A stretch of DNA of 64,000 nt. Source: Sindora glabra. Taxonomy: Eukaryota; Streptophyta; Magnoliopsida; Fabales; Fabaceae. Under the pieces are notes generated by a model, which made no database searches, was not told where the DNA came from, and saw nothing but the letters and a program-made list of their open reading frames with translations. The stretch's first letter is position 1, and every line of letters begins with the position of its first letter. The DNA is taken from positions 21,929,883 to 21,993,882 of the forward strand of contig CM035230.1 of NCBI GenBank assembly GCA_020226215.1, read 5' to 3'. Of the stretch, positions 1 through 11,320 are shown piece by piece. The position numbers were made by a program, and so were the translations under genes.

Positions 1-900
1 TTAATTTTATGCCAATCTTAAGAAAAGTGGGCAAGAAAGTTTTCTTGAATTGATCACCACTATCAAAGGTAAAAGGTTTTCTATTAGCATCCATGAATTA
101 GCTACAATCTTTGATATGGATGCAAATTAACCCTTCATTGGTGCTGGAAACACTATAGACCACTCTAAGGTTGCTACTATAAGATTGTTTTGGCCTCACT
201 CTCACCTTAAAATAATAAAGGAATAAGTTTTTGGTTACAGGGCTACCAATGGAAGATAGGATCTTGAATTACACCATTGCCAAAGTAATCTTTCCAAAGA
301 GGCACAACCTCACCCAGATTGATGATCATAAGTTATTCATGATGTGGGTTATCAGATACAATATCCCAATCAACTTCCCTTAACACATACTACTTCACAT
401 GTATACCTATTTAAATAGAGACTCCCTTCCTTATGGAATGATTCTTACAGAACTCTTCAAAGTTTTCAGAATTCAAGTTGATTGGGAGACCAAGGTGGAG
501 AAATTTAAGGAATCTAAAAGGTTGAAGGCTAAACATATGAAACAAATGTCCTTCCACAAATTAGAAGGTGTTTAGCACTTCATCAAGAAAGGAGATGTTG
601 TTAAAAAGTTTAACATGTGAGCTTTAAGGGATCACATTATTACATTACATCAGGAGACAAGGAAAGAATTGAAATCTTACATTAAGCATCAATTTAGGAA
701 ACTTAAAGAAAAATTAAACATTGTTGAAGAAAAAGAAGACAACTCTCCTAAAGAAGAACTAACATTCTCCCTTAAATATTGAAGGAAAATCAAAGAGAAG
801 CAAGAGTTATACCTTCAAAGGAGGAAGTAGATGAAGAAGGAGATTTTGAAGCAACTGCTTTAGATAATGAAAAAGCTAGGGATAGTTCAGACCATATGGT
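1..900 (+). pseudogene. gag-like domain of an LTR retrotransposon (decayed)
   Basis: The plus-strand translation, read across several stops and frame changes, resembles the 'putative plant transposon protein' type of gag-like domain. It opens with FYANLKKSGQESFLELIT, then GKRFSISIHELATIFDMDAN, a stop (TAA near 126-128) and PFIGAGNTIDHSKVATIRLF. Further on come PYGMILTELFKVFRIQVDWE and a lysine/glutamate-rich tail ending near 908. The 5' end lies outside the window. No protease, integrase or reverse transcriptase is seen between this domain and the 3' LTR at 1327, so the element looks gag-only in its 3' part. At least four stops make it non-coding today. The family call is by pattern recognition only. 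Confidence 0.55.
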
Positions 901-904
901 AAAT

Positions 905-1326
905 GATTAGATATAATTATTGCCTTAGCCCCATTATCCCCTTAGGTCTTATTTTTCTTATATTTTAGACTGATGATCTTTTAGATATTATTTGTTATGG
1001 TTTTATATTTTACTAGTTATGCATATTACAAACTATTACTTCATTAGTTATTATGTTTCATTAATTATTTATGCCCACTACCTCCTAGTATTTTGCTATT
1101 ATGCTTTACTAGGTATTTTGCTAACTTGTTAAGTGATAATTCGCTTTTGGTTATTACTTATACCATATGTTTCATTTTTTTAATTGATGCCAAAAGGGGG
1201 AGAAAATTGAGAAATCTTGAAATTAAATGGCATAATTTAAGGGGGAGTATTCTAGTTAAAGGGAGCTAACATGTGGAAATCTAATTCAATTTCAAAATTG
1301 GGTATCATCATCAAAAATAGGGAGAT
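905..1326 (+). other. untranslated 3' internal region and polypurine tract of the retrotransposon
   Basis: No coding potential is seen here. The stretch carries purine runs typical of the end of such elements: 'gccaaaagggggagaaaa' near 1189-1206, 'taagggggag' near 1237, and 'aaaatagggagat' directly before the LTR start at 1327. The last is the likely polypurine tract that primes plus-strand DNA synthesis. Confidence 0.5.
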
Positions 1327-2290
1327 TGTTAACCTTAACCCCATTAAGGCTATTTTGATAATAACAAAATATTTTAATACTCTTAGATTTGGCATTTGAT
1401 CAACTAGAATCCTAATTCAAAAAGTAAAAATTGAAAAAGATTAAAGATTAAAGATCATGTTTAGTATAGTTAGGATTCTAGTTAGGATCATTGGATGAAA
1501 TTGTATAAAAGGAATTAATCAATGAAGGGTTTAAGTTTTTCATGAAATTACTAAATTTAATCTTATGTCAAAAGCCTTTTAAAATGAGGTTGGATTGTTT
1601 TTCAAGAAAAAAAATCATTTTTTAAATGGCAATCTTTGAAAAACTAGAAAAATAAGGTATAAATCGATTGACCAATCTATTCCAAGCATTTAGAGAGCAA
1701 ACTAGAATATCTAAATCGATTGACCAATTGATTCCAAACATCTAAAAAGCATACTAGACAACTAGAATCAATTGACCAATTAATTCTGGAGTTCCAGAAA
1801 GCAAGCAGGGTAAAATGAATCAATTGACCAATGATTCAGTGTTGCAATTTTTCAAAAATCAAGTTTTATGAATTGATTAATGTACTTGCTCATTGCCCTA
1901 TATTTTTATTCAAAATTAATTTTTTTAAGAGTTAGAATCGATTGACCAATCGATTTTGAAGATCCAGAGTTAACTCAAGGTCTGGTGAATTGATTGATCA
2001 ATCGATTCACCATGCATTAAATTTAAATTGTATAACCAAGTTAATTGATTCACTACAACTTCAAAAATTTACAAGCCACCTAAATCGATTGATCAATAAA
2101 TTCATAGGGCACCAACTACCCCGTAATAGCTATATTTTATCTGTAACAGATTTTTTACCACTCCAACCTTTATATAAAGATTTCTTTTCAATTTGAAAAC
2201 ATAAGAAAGTGCTTTCACTATTACATGGACACAAGAAACTTCATTTTCTCTCATCTAAAACCTAAAAATCCCTTAAGCCTATCTAATTCA
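1327..2290 (+). repeat. 3' LTR of the gag-only retrotransposon
   Basis: It starts TGTTAACCTTAACCCC right after a polypurine tract and ends ...CTAATTCA, giving TG..CA termini over 964 bp. The right border is supported independently. At 2291 a sequence begins that is shared with a second copy of another repeat near 29.66 kb, as expected if the element had inserted into that repeat. The matching 5' LTR is outside the window. A short open frame at 1990-2196 lies in the LTR and is taken as chance. Confidence 0.6.
1655..2100. repeat. cluster of AATCGATTGACCAATCGATT-type palindromes inside the LTR
   Basis: At least seven variants of the near-palindrome AATCGATTGACCAATCGATT occur at irregular intervals of about 40-120 bp (near 1660, 1714, 1768, 1818, 1937, 1990 and 2083). 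They are separated by unrelated AT-rich sequence, so this is not a simple tandem repeat. Their place in the LTR fits a cis-regulatory or structural role for the element, but this is inference. Confidence 0.6.
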
Positions 2291-2576
2291 AATTTTTATA
2301 TAATAATAAGTTAACAATAAAATATATTATTCAAATAATTTTAATGTAATACCTTAAAGATATTCAAGATCTATTAAATATTTATAAGAAATAGACTCAT
2401 GTATTGTACAAATTAATATTAATGGGTATCCAAAAAGGATGAAAGATTCATTAGATATATAATAAATAAATCCAAACCTAAACCATTAAGTAGTGAGTCT
2501 AATTTGAGTAAGAACCATTAAGTAAATATCCATCAATTTCAATAAGATTTATTAGGTATGAGTATTTTTACGATCC
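2291..2576. repeat. dispersed AT-rich repeat, copy 1 (partial)
   Basis: This segment aligns through most of its length with 29658-29951. Shared landmarks in order are 'tttttatataataataagtt', 'aaaatatattattcaaat', 'gatctattaaatatttataa', 'taatgggt', 'ctaaacc.ttaag' and 'attaggtat.a.tattttta'. It begins exactly at the right edge of the LTR, so the retrotransposon probably split it. No coding capacity. The class is unknown; an old non-autonomous element is likely. Confidence 0.6.
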
Positions 2577-2579
2577 TTG

Positions 2580-5500
2580 TTTACGAGCAATCTAACATCC
2601 ACTACAAACCAAGTCGCCTAACCTATAAGTAGCTTTAGTTAATAAACCATTATGTAAGCATCTCCACATAAATAATTTAATCCTAGCAAGACCTTACTAA
2701 GACCACATCGATTTCTATATACTACTAGCCTTTATCTCATTAAGATGGCTCAAATAAAGATAGGAAGATTAGATAGAAAAATTACCCTTGGAGTTATCAT
2801 CCTAGATTAAATAGTCATTATTAGGCTGTGAACATGGAAAAGGAAGAGTCGTAACTCTAGCAACCAAAAAGCTAGGCAATATAGATCTCAACAAGCTCAG
2901 ATCCTAAGCACCACCTTTGATAGCATAATTTGCTATAAACATTTCCAAAAAATCATTTTTGGAACAACCAAAGCATTATCCAATAAACAAAAAGTACCAA
3001 CCCACCTATCTTTCTAAAATGACACAGTTAAGCCATTATTAATCTACCTTATAGAACCTTAAAGCATTTAAGGCCAAATTTTAGATAATTTTTCCATAGG
3101 CAAAAGTCTAAATTTTTAACAACAACCTCTATAAGCTAATCTCCATTTTATGAATATATACCCTTAAGAGCCAAAGTCCATAACTCCTCTTCTTTTAAAT
3201 AGGCTTTCTAGGATAATTTTATAAGACATGCATCATTCATCACTTTAAGGTTGTGAAAACCTAAGCCTTCAAAATGTTTCAGTTTACACATGATTTCCTA
3301 TAAAATTGTAATTAATTTCCTCTCCCTTGTATCATGACCTTTAGTAATAGTTTGTTTGATTTTCTCAATCTCATTTAAGGTAAAGTTAAGTAGATAATAT
3401 CATATATGTTAGAATTACTCCCAAAACTGATCGAGATAAAACTAACCTACTAACCATAAAGAGGCATTTCATCTTCTAGTCTTCAAGTTTCCTTTAAATT
3501 TTACTCATTAGATGAGAATAGGTGTTTTTGTTTGCCTTTCTATGAATTAAAGGCATACCTAGGTACATACCTAGGTCATTTGTAGTAAAGAATTGGCATA
3601 TATTTAGAATTTGATCTTTTACATCCCTTCCCTTTCATATTTTGAGAGAAGAAAATATGAGATTTGGATTGATTAACTTTTTGCCTAGACATACTTGCAA
3701 AGAGATTTAAACATTCCATAACTACATAATTTAGCTGATAGTAGCTTCCCCAAATAATAGTAAATCATTTATAAACATCAAGTGAGAAATACCTATACCA
3801 TTCTTCTTAACTTTAAGAGGCTTCCAATTCTTATTATCTACCATATCTTAAATCAGCTGAGATAGTTTATCCATACATAATGCAAACAAGTAAGGAAAGA
3901 ATAGATCACCTTGTCTTAAACCATAGGAAGGAATGAAGTCCCTTATTTTACACCCATTGTAAAGCACATTACAGGATGTGGAGATGATACATCCCATAAT
4001 AAGATTATTTATATCTAACCCCAGATGAATTTGATCTAAAACTTCTTTTATGAAACTTTAGTTTAATCAATCACATGCTTTCTCCAAGTTCACTTTGATG
4101 GCAAAAAAAATCAGTCTTACTTCTTATCTTCCACATAGAATGAAACAATTCTTGTGCTATAACAATAATAGTCCTAGATGCACCAACCAAAAGCAAAACT
4201 TGCTTAAAAGGGGGAAATAAAAAAAAGGAAGAATTTCTTCAAATGATTAACTATGAGTTTGGCAAGACATTTATTAACCATATTATAGAGAGAAATAGGA
4301 ATAAACTAGTTTATAAACAATGATTTCTTAACTTTTGGAATTAGACATATAAAAGTTTTATTAACATCACAAAGCTCTCTTCCCTGAAACACATCTCTGA
4401 TGAAATTATATACCCCTTACCCCATAATGTGCTAATTTCTTTGATAAAAAAATTGCTGGCAAACCATCCTCTCTTAGAACTTTAGTATCTTTAATAGCAA
4501 ACATTGCCTTCTACACTTTATCCATACTAATAGGTTTACAAAGTTCTAGATTTTGATTAATAGATAGCAAGGGATAAGAGATATGAGTGGTAGTAAGGTT
4601 GCAAACTTGAAGATTATCTCTAAAGAGATTCATGTGGAAGTTACAAACCATCAATTCAATTGTCTTTGTCTTCTACCAACTCCATATTGCTATCCTAAAT
4701 CATTGTAAACTCATTTTGGCTATGACAAATAATAGTCTTTATATGGTAATAATGCATATTTCTATTTCCCTATGTAACCCAATCTGATTGGGATTTTTTA
4801 TGCCACAAAATTTCTTCCTATTTAAGAACTGTACCAGGCTAATCCTAAAACTCACATTCCAATTGACTAAGGTAAGGATATGAATTCCTTTCTAAAGCTC
4901 TTTGAATTCCTCCAATTCTAACCAGGATCAATCTCTTTCTCTTTTTAATGTGATAAAAAACAATCTTATTCCATTCCACTAGAGCTAGAATCAACTCTTT
5001 TAAATCTGATGCAATATTTGCACTCACTTTCCAATCATAAGAAAGAAACTAGGCAAAGTTTTCGTAAGTAAACCAAGCTATTTCAAAATGGAAAAAAAAA
5101 GGTCTCTAATCCCCATCTCCACAACTACTTAGAGATTTACTAAGAGAGGATAATGATCTAATCAGACTCTAGGCAATGTTTTTAGAAAAAGCATCCCTAA
5201 ATTCAATTCACCATTCAACATTGCATAAAGCTCTATCAAAAATTTCAAACAAAGGATGATAATTTGGAAGATAAGAGCCTTTCCAAGTAAACTTGCTTCC
5301 TTGCATATTCACCTCAAGCAAATTGCATGCATTAATTGTATCATTAAAAATTGTAGCTTGATTCTAGTTGAAATAAATCCCTCCTTTTTTCTCATTTGGA
5401 TTCTGATGTCATTAAGGTCCCCCATTAACAATCAAGTAGTAGTTGTATTATTACTAAAAATGTGAAGATCCTCCCAAATAGTAGACTTCAACTTAATAGT

Positions 5501-5837
5501 TGGATTAGAATAAATGATATATACAATCAAATCATCACCGTTATTACCTTTAAACTATAAATGAATCTATTGAAAGTTAATAGCTATTACCTTGACACCG
5601 AACACACCCACTTTTCCATGCCATCCGAATACCACCTAAAAACCCATCACCATCCACAATAGCCCATTTATTACAATTTAGACTTTTAAAATGTTTTTCA
5701 GTCTTGCAACTATCCACTCTAGTTTCTATAATAGCTAACACTTCTATGTTAGTAGAGTCTAAAAGTGTATCCAGTCTGCCTATAAGATCTTTCCCACCTG
5801 CACCTCTACAATTCAAAACAACTAGTTTTCTTATCAT
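2580..5837 (-). pseudogene. LINE ORF2: endonuclease and reverse transcriptase (broken)
   Basis: The start at 5837 reads MIRKLVVLNCRGAGG, followed by VLAIIETRVDS, the N and E motifs of L1-type endonuclease. In another frame (about 5450-5220) the endonuclease C-terminus survives: MGDLNDIRIQ, FTWKGSYLPNY and FDRALCNVE. The reverse transcriptase follows below 4500. Seen blocks are DGLPAIF, NLIMGCI, YGLRQGDLFFPYLFALCMDK (about 3960-3865) and GIGISHLMFINDLLLFGEA (about 3800-3745). The last is the catalytic box: the usual FADD reads FIND, so the first catalytic aspartate is lost. The 3' end (2600-3300) is too decayed to name a domain. It is a dead copy. Confidence 0.8.
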
Positions 5838-5889
5838 AAGAAAAATAGAATTAAAAAAATTACACCAGGACAGCCTTAAGCTATCTCCA

Positions 5890-7557
5890 TTGTAACTTGC
5901 TTATCTTTTGCAATCACTTGCTGGTTCATAGGAATTGGATTCACATCCATTTTTTCATTATGAACAGATCGTCCACCTCCATCCGATAGATCTTCCTCCA
6001 TTCTAAAATCTATGGGAATGTTACCTACCTCCTCACACCTTATAGGACTTTGAGCAACCCCGTAGACACTTTGCTCCCTTCTTTAGAAGGAATTTTTGGA
6101 ACTTCGGAAATTTGTGAATCAGTTAATGGAATTGAATTATCTTCATTAATGGGCACCCTTTTCTCCACTCTACCATTCCCAAACAAATTCATAATAATGT
6201 CTTTTGTAGCTTCTACCAAAACCTTCGACTATCCATTAGACAAGTCTTAAAGGGGGCGCTTTGCATGGTTCATCGGTGTGTTCAAACATGCAACCTGTTT
6301 CTTTGGAGTTGACAATTTCCCTTTCCTCATTCCTACCGCCAGAACTTTCTCTTCACTGACCACCAACGGACCTATCTCTATACCAGTATTACCTTTATCA
6401 TGAGCCTCATTCAAATTGTCAATTTAAAAACCTGCATTATCTAACATAGCAAAATGAAATCCATTCGTCTGCAATCCATTTACTTCCTTCTCACTTTTCA
6501 CACCTGTTTTCGGCATCGCCTTCTTCCTACATCTTCTATTACCCTGTGCTATCATCCAATCTCCGAATTTCTTTACAGTACCTTTCTTTACATCTGTAGA
6601 AGACTTATTCAAGTTTAAGATAACATTCTCATCTCTTTCCTTAGCAGCCTCCACCAGAATCTCCGGATAGTGTTTGGTTAAATGCCCATACTTCCCACAA
6701 GCAAAACATATTGTATATAGGCTCTCATATTGTATACAATAATGTTTCCCTTGAAAAACAAATTTTGATAACAACTCATTTGATAAATCAATCTATACAC
6801 ATATACGGGCATATCTACCTTTTTTCCTGATTTTTAGTTATGGTATCCGCCTTTAATGTCTTCCGTCTTCTATTTCCTAGAAAGGTATTTGATTGGTAAG
6901 TCTGGTACTCTCACCTATACATCAACTCTTCTAATAACATCCTTGATTGGATCAAACAAAAGATCCCAAGTGCATACTGTAAGGTAATGGTCGAAAATCA
7001 ACCATGGCCTCTTCGTAAGTGCTAACTCATAATCATTTAACACACTAAAACGTACGAGATAGTACACATCTGTCAGGTTTATGATATCAAGTTGAACCTT
7101 TTTTACCCATAACTAGTATAGTTTAGTTTCCAGTAAGCGAAAGCCAGTCTTCTTACCCAACAATTTTATAATTAGCGTCTTCTGCTGTGGACTGTTCATC
7201 CTTTTCTCCTCTGGTTTAGAAATCATTATTTTTGGACAAGGACGACCCTCATGAACTTCCTTCTCTGGCAGAAAACCACTAAAGTCATCATTCTTATCCA
7301 AGCGGATTTCCTCTTCCATCAAAGGATCTTCCTCTACTTCGTAAACATTTCCCACCCATAAGCGTATACTTATAAGATTTATCTTTTTTAGCCACAATTG
7401 CACCATCCTTCTTCAAAATTATATCAGCATACAAAACCTTTTTCCATCCTTGTCCTGAGTAACCTTCACCGGACTGTTTCATTTTCTTATCGTTATGCTT
7501 CAGAATATCAGATTCTTTCTCTGTTGAATCCACGGGCTGCGAACGTGGGACCTTCAT
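5890..7557 (-). pseudogene. LINE ORF1: DUF4283-like and zinc-knuckle protein (broken)
   Basis: ORF1 of plant L1 elements encodes a nucleic-acid-binding protein. It starts with ATG at 7557 (MKVPRSQPVDSTEKE). The frame shifts near 7300-7400 and continues as 7406-7113, ending in KTLIIKLLGKKTGFRLLETK, the usual DUF4283 opening. The family block follows in pieces, for example VYYLVRF, PWLIFDHYLTV and VRVPDLPIKY. The 6774-6424 frame carries a CCHC knuckle, CFACGKYGHLTKHYPE; the spacing CX2CX4HX4 is kept but the last cysteine appears replaced (TKHYP). The basic tail runs to about 5900. Several frameshifts mean it makes no full protein. Confidence 0.75.
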
Positions 7558-7569
7558 AGTGCTAATTAA

Positions 7570-8435
7570 TCTATTATGTATTAAATTTATGACGCTTGAA
7601 TATTTTTATTTTAAGCATTAAATTTAGTTTATAAGTAAAAATTTTTATCAGAAAATATTAGATTAAAAGTTTATATAATTTCATATTATTTATTATGATT
7701 TTAAAAATTCTATTTTCCAAATTCTTAAATGTTCTGATATATATTATATTATATTTAATATATTTAATTATCATATCAAAAAAAAAAAGATGATGTGTCA
7801 TATATTTGTCCAATAAAATCTCATAAAAAATAATTGTAAAATATATTTTGTTATGCAGTCGCCACCGAATAAATTCATGGAATTTTCACTAATTTAATTT
7901 TTAGCCTTAGAATCAAACAATTAAAATCCAATTTTAAGTTTTTACATTTTCAGTTAAGTGTTGCAGTAGAATTTTCAAACATGTGCTCATTATTCAAGCA
8001 AAGCAACTAAATACTCCAATAATTAACCAATTAATAGTTAATAGTTAAAAATATATGCTAACCTCTGCATGCAAGCCAGTCAAATAACCAAAATATCCCC
8101 TATGCAAGCTTAAACCTAAAACAGCATATGTCAAAATAATAAACAAACAATCCAAAATGAAAATTTGAATAAATCAACAAAACAATTTGTAAAAGTGTTG
8201 AACAAACATTATGAATAGTTTACATAGTTTAGAATGGTAAATTCTTCCTTCAAAATGCAAGCTTTGGAGGAAGAGCTCTGATTCGACGGCTTATGGAAGA
8301 AGAAAACAGATACGAGGCCAAAAGGGTGGACTTAGAGTTTAAAGGGTTTTTCAAAATCCTTCATACAATAAATCTCGTTGAAAATAATGAGAAAAAAAAA
8401 TGGTGCTGAACTTTTGAAAATTTTTTATGACAAAA
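7570..8435. other. AT-rich intergenic sequence, no gene seen
   Basis: Nothing recognisable. A slightly less AT-rich patch at about 8255-8345, near 'gaggaagagctctgattcga', has no family match that I can name. Confidence 0.5.
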
Positions 8436-8439
8436 ATAA

Positions 8440-8810
8440 TTTTTGGACGAATACTTGACCGATTTTTCAAAAATATTTCCGATAGATTTTTGAGGATTTA
8501 TATTCAGTCAAAAATTAGTGACAATTTCAATTTATTTCAATAGATTTTTTTATGAATTAAATTTGCTAAAAATTTCTACTGAAAATCACATCTATTAGAA
8601 ATTTCTAGAAATCTTAACAAACCAAATATATATATATATATATATATTAAGTGGCAGTTGGATCCGCTTTCATTGTTAATGGTGGCTGTTATAAAAACCG
8701 CTAAAAAAATTAACCGTTAAAAATCTAGTTACAGGCTTGAAGATGACGGTGGTTTTACTTAACTGCTGCAGGGTTAACTATCGCTAAATTTATTTTAAAA
8801 ATTCTATTTA
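8440..8810. repeat. CACTA-like subterminal repeat fragment
   Basis: The stretch has short iterated motifs in both orientations, of the kind found just inside CACTA ends: 'aaaaccgctaaaaaaat' and 'aaccgttaaaaatc' near 8693-8722, 'gcggttttt'-like complements, and 'ttccgatagatttttgag' near 8476. It includes an AT microsatellite (8628-8647). No CACTA terminus is visible at either side, so it is probably a truncated end. Low certainty. Confidence 0.35.
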
Positions 8811-8893
8811 AAATTGGATGCTTAATTTTGATAACAACAGCAATATTCTTATTCAAAATTTGAATTTTACATGCAGAGACTTTTAATAATGAC

Positions 8894-9482
8894 TTTGTTT
8901 AACAATTAACTAATTTGACCAATTGATTGTATTAGTTATTTGAATAAAAATATTTAATAAAATTAAGTATTTATAATTAGGTATTTCTATATAAAATAAC
9001 AAATAAGGACATGAGTATATTTTATGATTTATTTGAGTATTCTTTTATTTTTAATATTTTAAATTCTATATATTATTTATTAAATTAAGTTTTCTTATAA
9101 ATAATATATTATTATAAAGTATTATATATTAAATATTTTTTAAATTAAATTAATATAATTTTTATAATTAATAATTTTTTAAGAAATCAATAATTATAAT
9201 TATTTAATCTTTATGTAAAAATAATATTATAATTTTTTATAGGAAAGATAAAGTTGAAAATATAAAAATTAATTAGGAGTAATATAATTATTTTATAAAA
9301 TAGGTAGGGCTAATATAGTCATTTTTTGAAGCAACTATTTCAAAACGCTATCCCTCCTAATGTTTTGAAATCAGTTTATTTAAGAGTCATTAGCTAATTA
9401 CCAAATACTAAAAATGGCTTATTGGACTAATTTGATTAAACCAACCAAAAGCTATCCAATAAGCCATTTGTTAAACACCCTC
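8894..9482. mobile_element. hAT-like MITE, copy 1
   Basis: It is bounded by imperfect inverted termini: left 'tttgtttaacaattaact', right 'ccatttgttaaacaccc', whose complement reads 'gggtgtttaacaaatgg'. Both ends are flanked by 'aatgac' (8888-8893 and 9483-9488), fitting a target duplication of about 8 bp. About 590 bp, very AT-rich, non-coding. It resembles the elements at 13554-14246, 45960-46172 and 57660-58450 in its ends and in motifs such as 'agttatttgaataaa'. The hAT label rests on the terminus style and duplication length and is inferred. Confidence 0.55.
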
Positions 9483-9489
9483 AATGACT

Positions 9490-11300
9490 GCAATATGGAG
9501 GCAGTTCTGTTCGGCAAGAATTTGTTTTATTAAACCCATTTCATACTTTTTATAGTGTACCATTTTCTTGGATTCTTTTTTAAAAAAAATTGTATTGTTA
9601 TAATAACAATAAATTTATATTTTTCTACACTCTAAAATAGAAAGAAAATTTAATAACTCAAATAATGTCGAAAAATATCTTCCCTTAACTTTAGAAGGTT
9701 GAAATACTATTTTTGTACACAAAAGAGAAGTAAAAATTGTCGAGTAATTAAATTCATAAAATTATCATAATTGTACGATTGTTTCGATATGAGAAAAATC
9801 AGTAAAACATCATATAATTTTAAAGGCGCAGGCTTTTATGCCTTAGTAAAGAAGTAGGATAAATTATCTTGCTATATTATGAGTTGACTTCATAAAAGGA
9901 GATATAAAAATTTTTTACAGCAATTTAAAGCAAATTAGTAAGGTAGGTTAGGTAATAATAAAGAAAAATTTTATTTAAACCCAAAAAGAAGATAATAATT
10001 ATTAAAATATCCTATCCAAGAAAAAAGAAGTTATTTATAAAATAATCTTACTGGTGAAAATTAAAGTTGAAATTGATAAATTTTATTGGTTAGTCAATAT
10101 AATTTTTTTATTCAATTGGTATACTATTTTTAAATTTAAAATTACAGTGGGAGGATAGTAGGATAATTGTTAATTTGTAGTGAATTAATTAATAATTTCA
10201 GTAAATTAATATTTATAATATTATAATCATCATGATATTACCATTTTTGCATTATGTTATTCATAGAGCAAACGTATATATAACACATGTTATTCTTTAA
10301 AAAAAATTCTTTCAACCAATCAATATTGTGTTACAAAAATATTTTAATTACTTTAAAAGCTTAATATATAATGTATATATTGATTGAATTAATTAAGTAT
10401 ATATCCCACTTAGCAATAAAAGTTTTGAAAATCAAAATTAAATTTAACAAAAGGACAAAATTTCGATAAAGTTCCTTAGCTATTTGTGGTAAGATTTTTT
10501 ATTCAGGTTGTATTATATATATTAATTACTTTATTATAATTTTTGTAATTATTAAATTAAAATTATTAATAATTAATAAAGTAATTAATACACTTATTAT
10601 AATCTAAATAGAATACCTTAATGCAAATACCTTAGGACTTTTATTTAAAATTTTCCCTTAACTAAAATTTATCAATTTTTTTTTATCAATTTTTAAGTAT
10701 TATATTTCATATCAAATATACAAAAACTCAAATTTTATCAATGGTTTATAACTCATATACTTATTTTTTTTCATTTTATCTACACAATTAATTCTATTCT
10801 ACACTACTATTATTTACAATTTGGACACCATTGATTATTATAAATATAATAATTTTTAATATAAAATATTAAAAAAATTGAAGAGTTTATTTAATTAGAT
10901 TAATTTATTATATATATTATTTTAAAAAATAATAAATTTTATACTTTTAGAGTTGTAAAATCTTGGGAAAATCTAAATTTATGTATGCTTAAGTTGAAAT
11001 CTAGCATATAAAAATTGATATTAAGAAAATATTGAAAATGCATTAAAAATAAAATTGATTTTAATTTTTAGTATTTTTTAAAAATATAATAACTCATTAA
11101 TTAAATCAATTAATGATTCCTATAATAATACTTTAACTTATTATAATATTATAATAAAAATAAAATACATCATATTATATTATATCTATGTTATTTAATA
11201 ATATTAGTATTTGAGTTAGAAACAACAGAAGTATACCTATAAAAAGAAAAATATGTAATAAGGTAAATAAAAAAAGAGAAATAATGTATAAATTATAAAA
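9490..11300. other. AT-rich intergenic sequence, no gene seen
   Basis: Long A/T runs with no coding pattern. The last ~130 bp before the CACTA element belongs to a loosely repeated AT-rich family that resumes at 22987. Confidence 0.5.
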
Positions 11301-11303
11301 TAA

Positions 11304-11320
11304 CACTACAACAAAGAAAG
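11304..11320 (+). repeat. left terminal inverted repeat of the CACTA element
   Basis: CACTACAACAAAGAAAG; the first 12 bases match the right end of this element and also the right end of the smaller CACTA element at 46783. Confidence 0.85.

Larger units (their letters stand above)
2580..7560 (-). mobile_element. L1-type LINE (non-LTR retrotransposon), decayed
   Basis: It reads on the minus strand from about 7557 down to about 2580, roughly 5 kb. ORF1 has a DUF4283-like domain and a CCHC zinc knuckle. ORF2 has an APE-type endonuclease followed by a reverse transcriptase. Both ORFs are broken by stops and frameshifts. I see no clear poly(A) (poly-T on the plus strand) at the 3' end and no target-site duplication, so the outer limits are approximate. 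It lies directly beside the dispersed repeat ending at 2576. Confidence 0.8.

Noticed and set aside
1655..2100. Possible CRISPR-like or tandem satellite array
   Set aside because: Spacing is irregular, the repeat units vary, and the context is a plant LTR.
1990..2196. Open frame of 68 codons on the plus strand
   Set aside because: It lies wholly in the LTR and runs through the palindrome cluster; no family resemblance.
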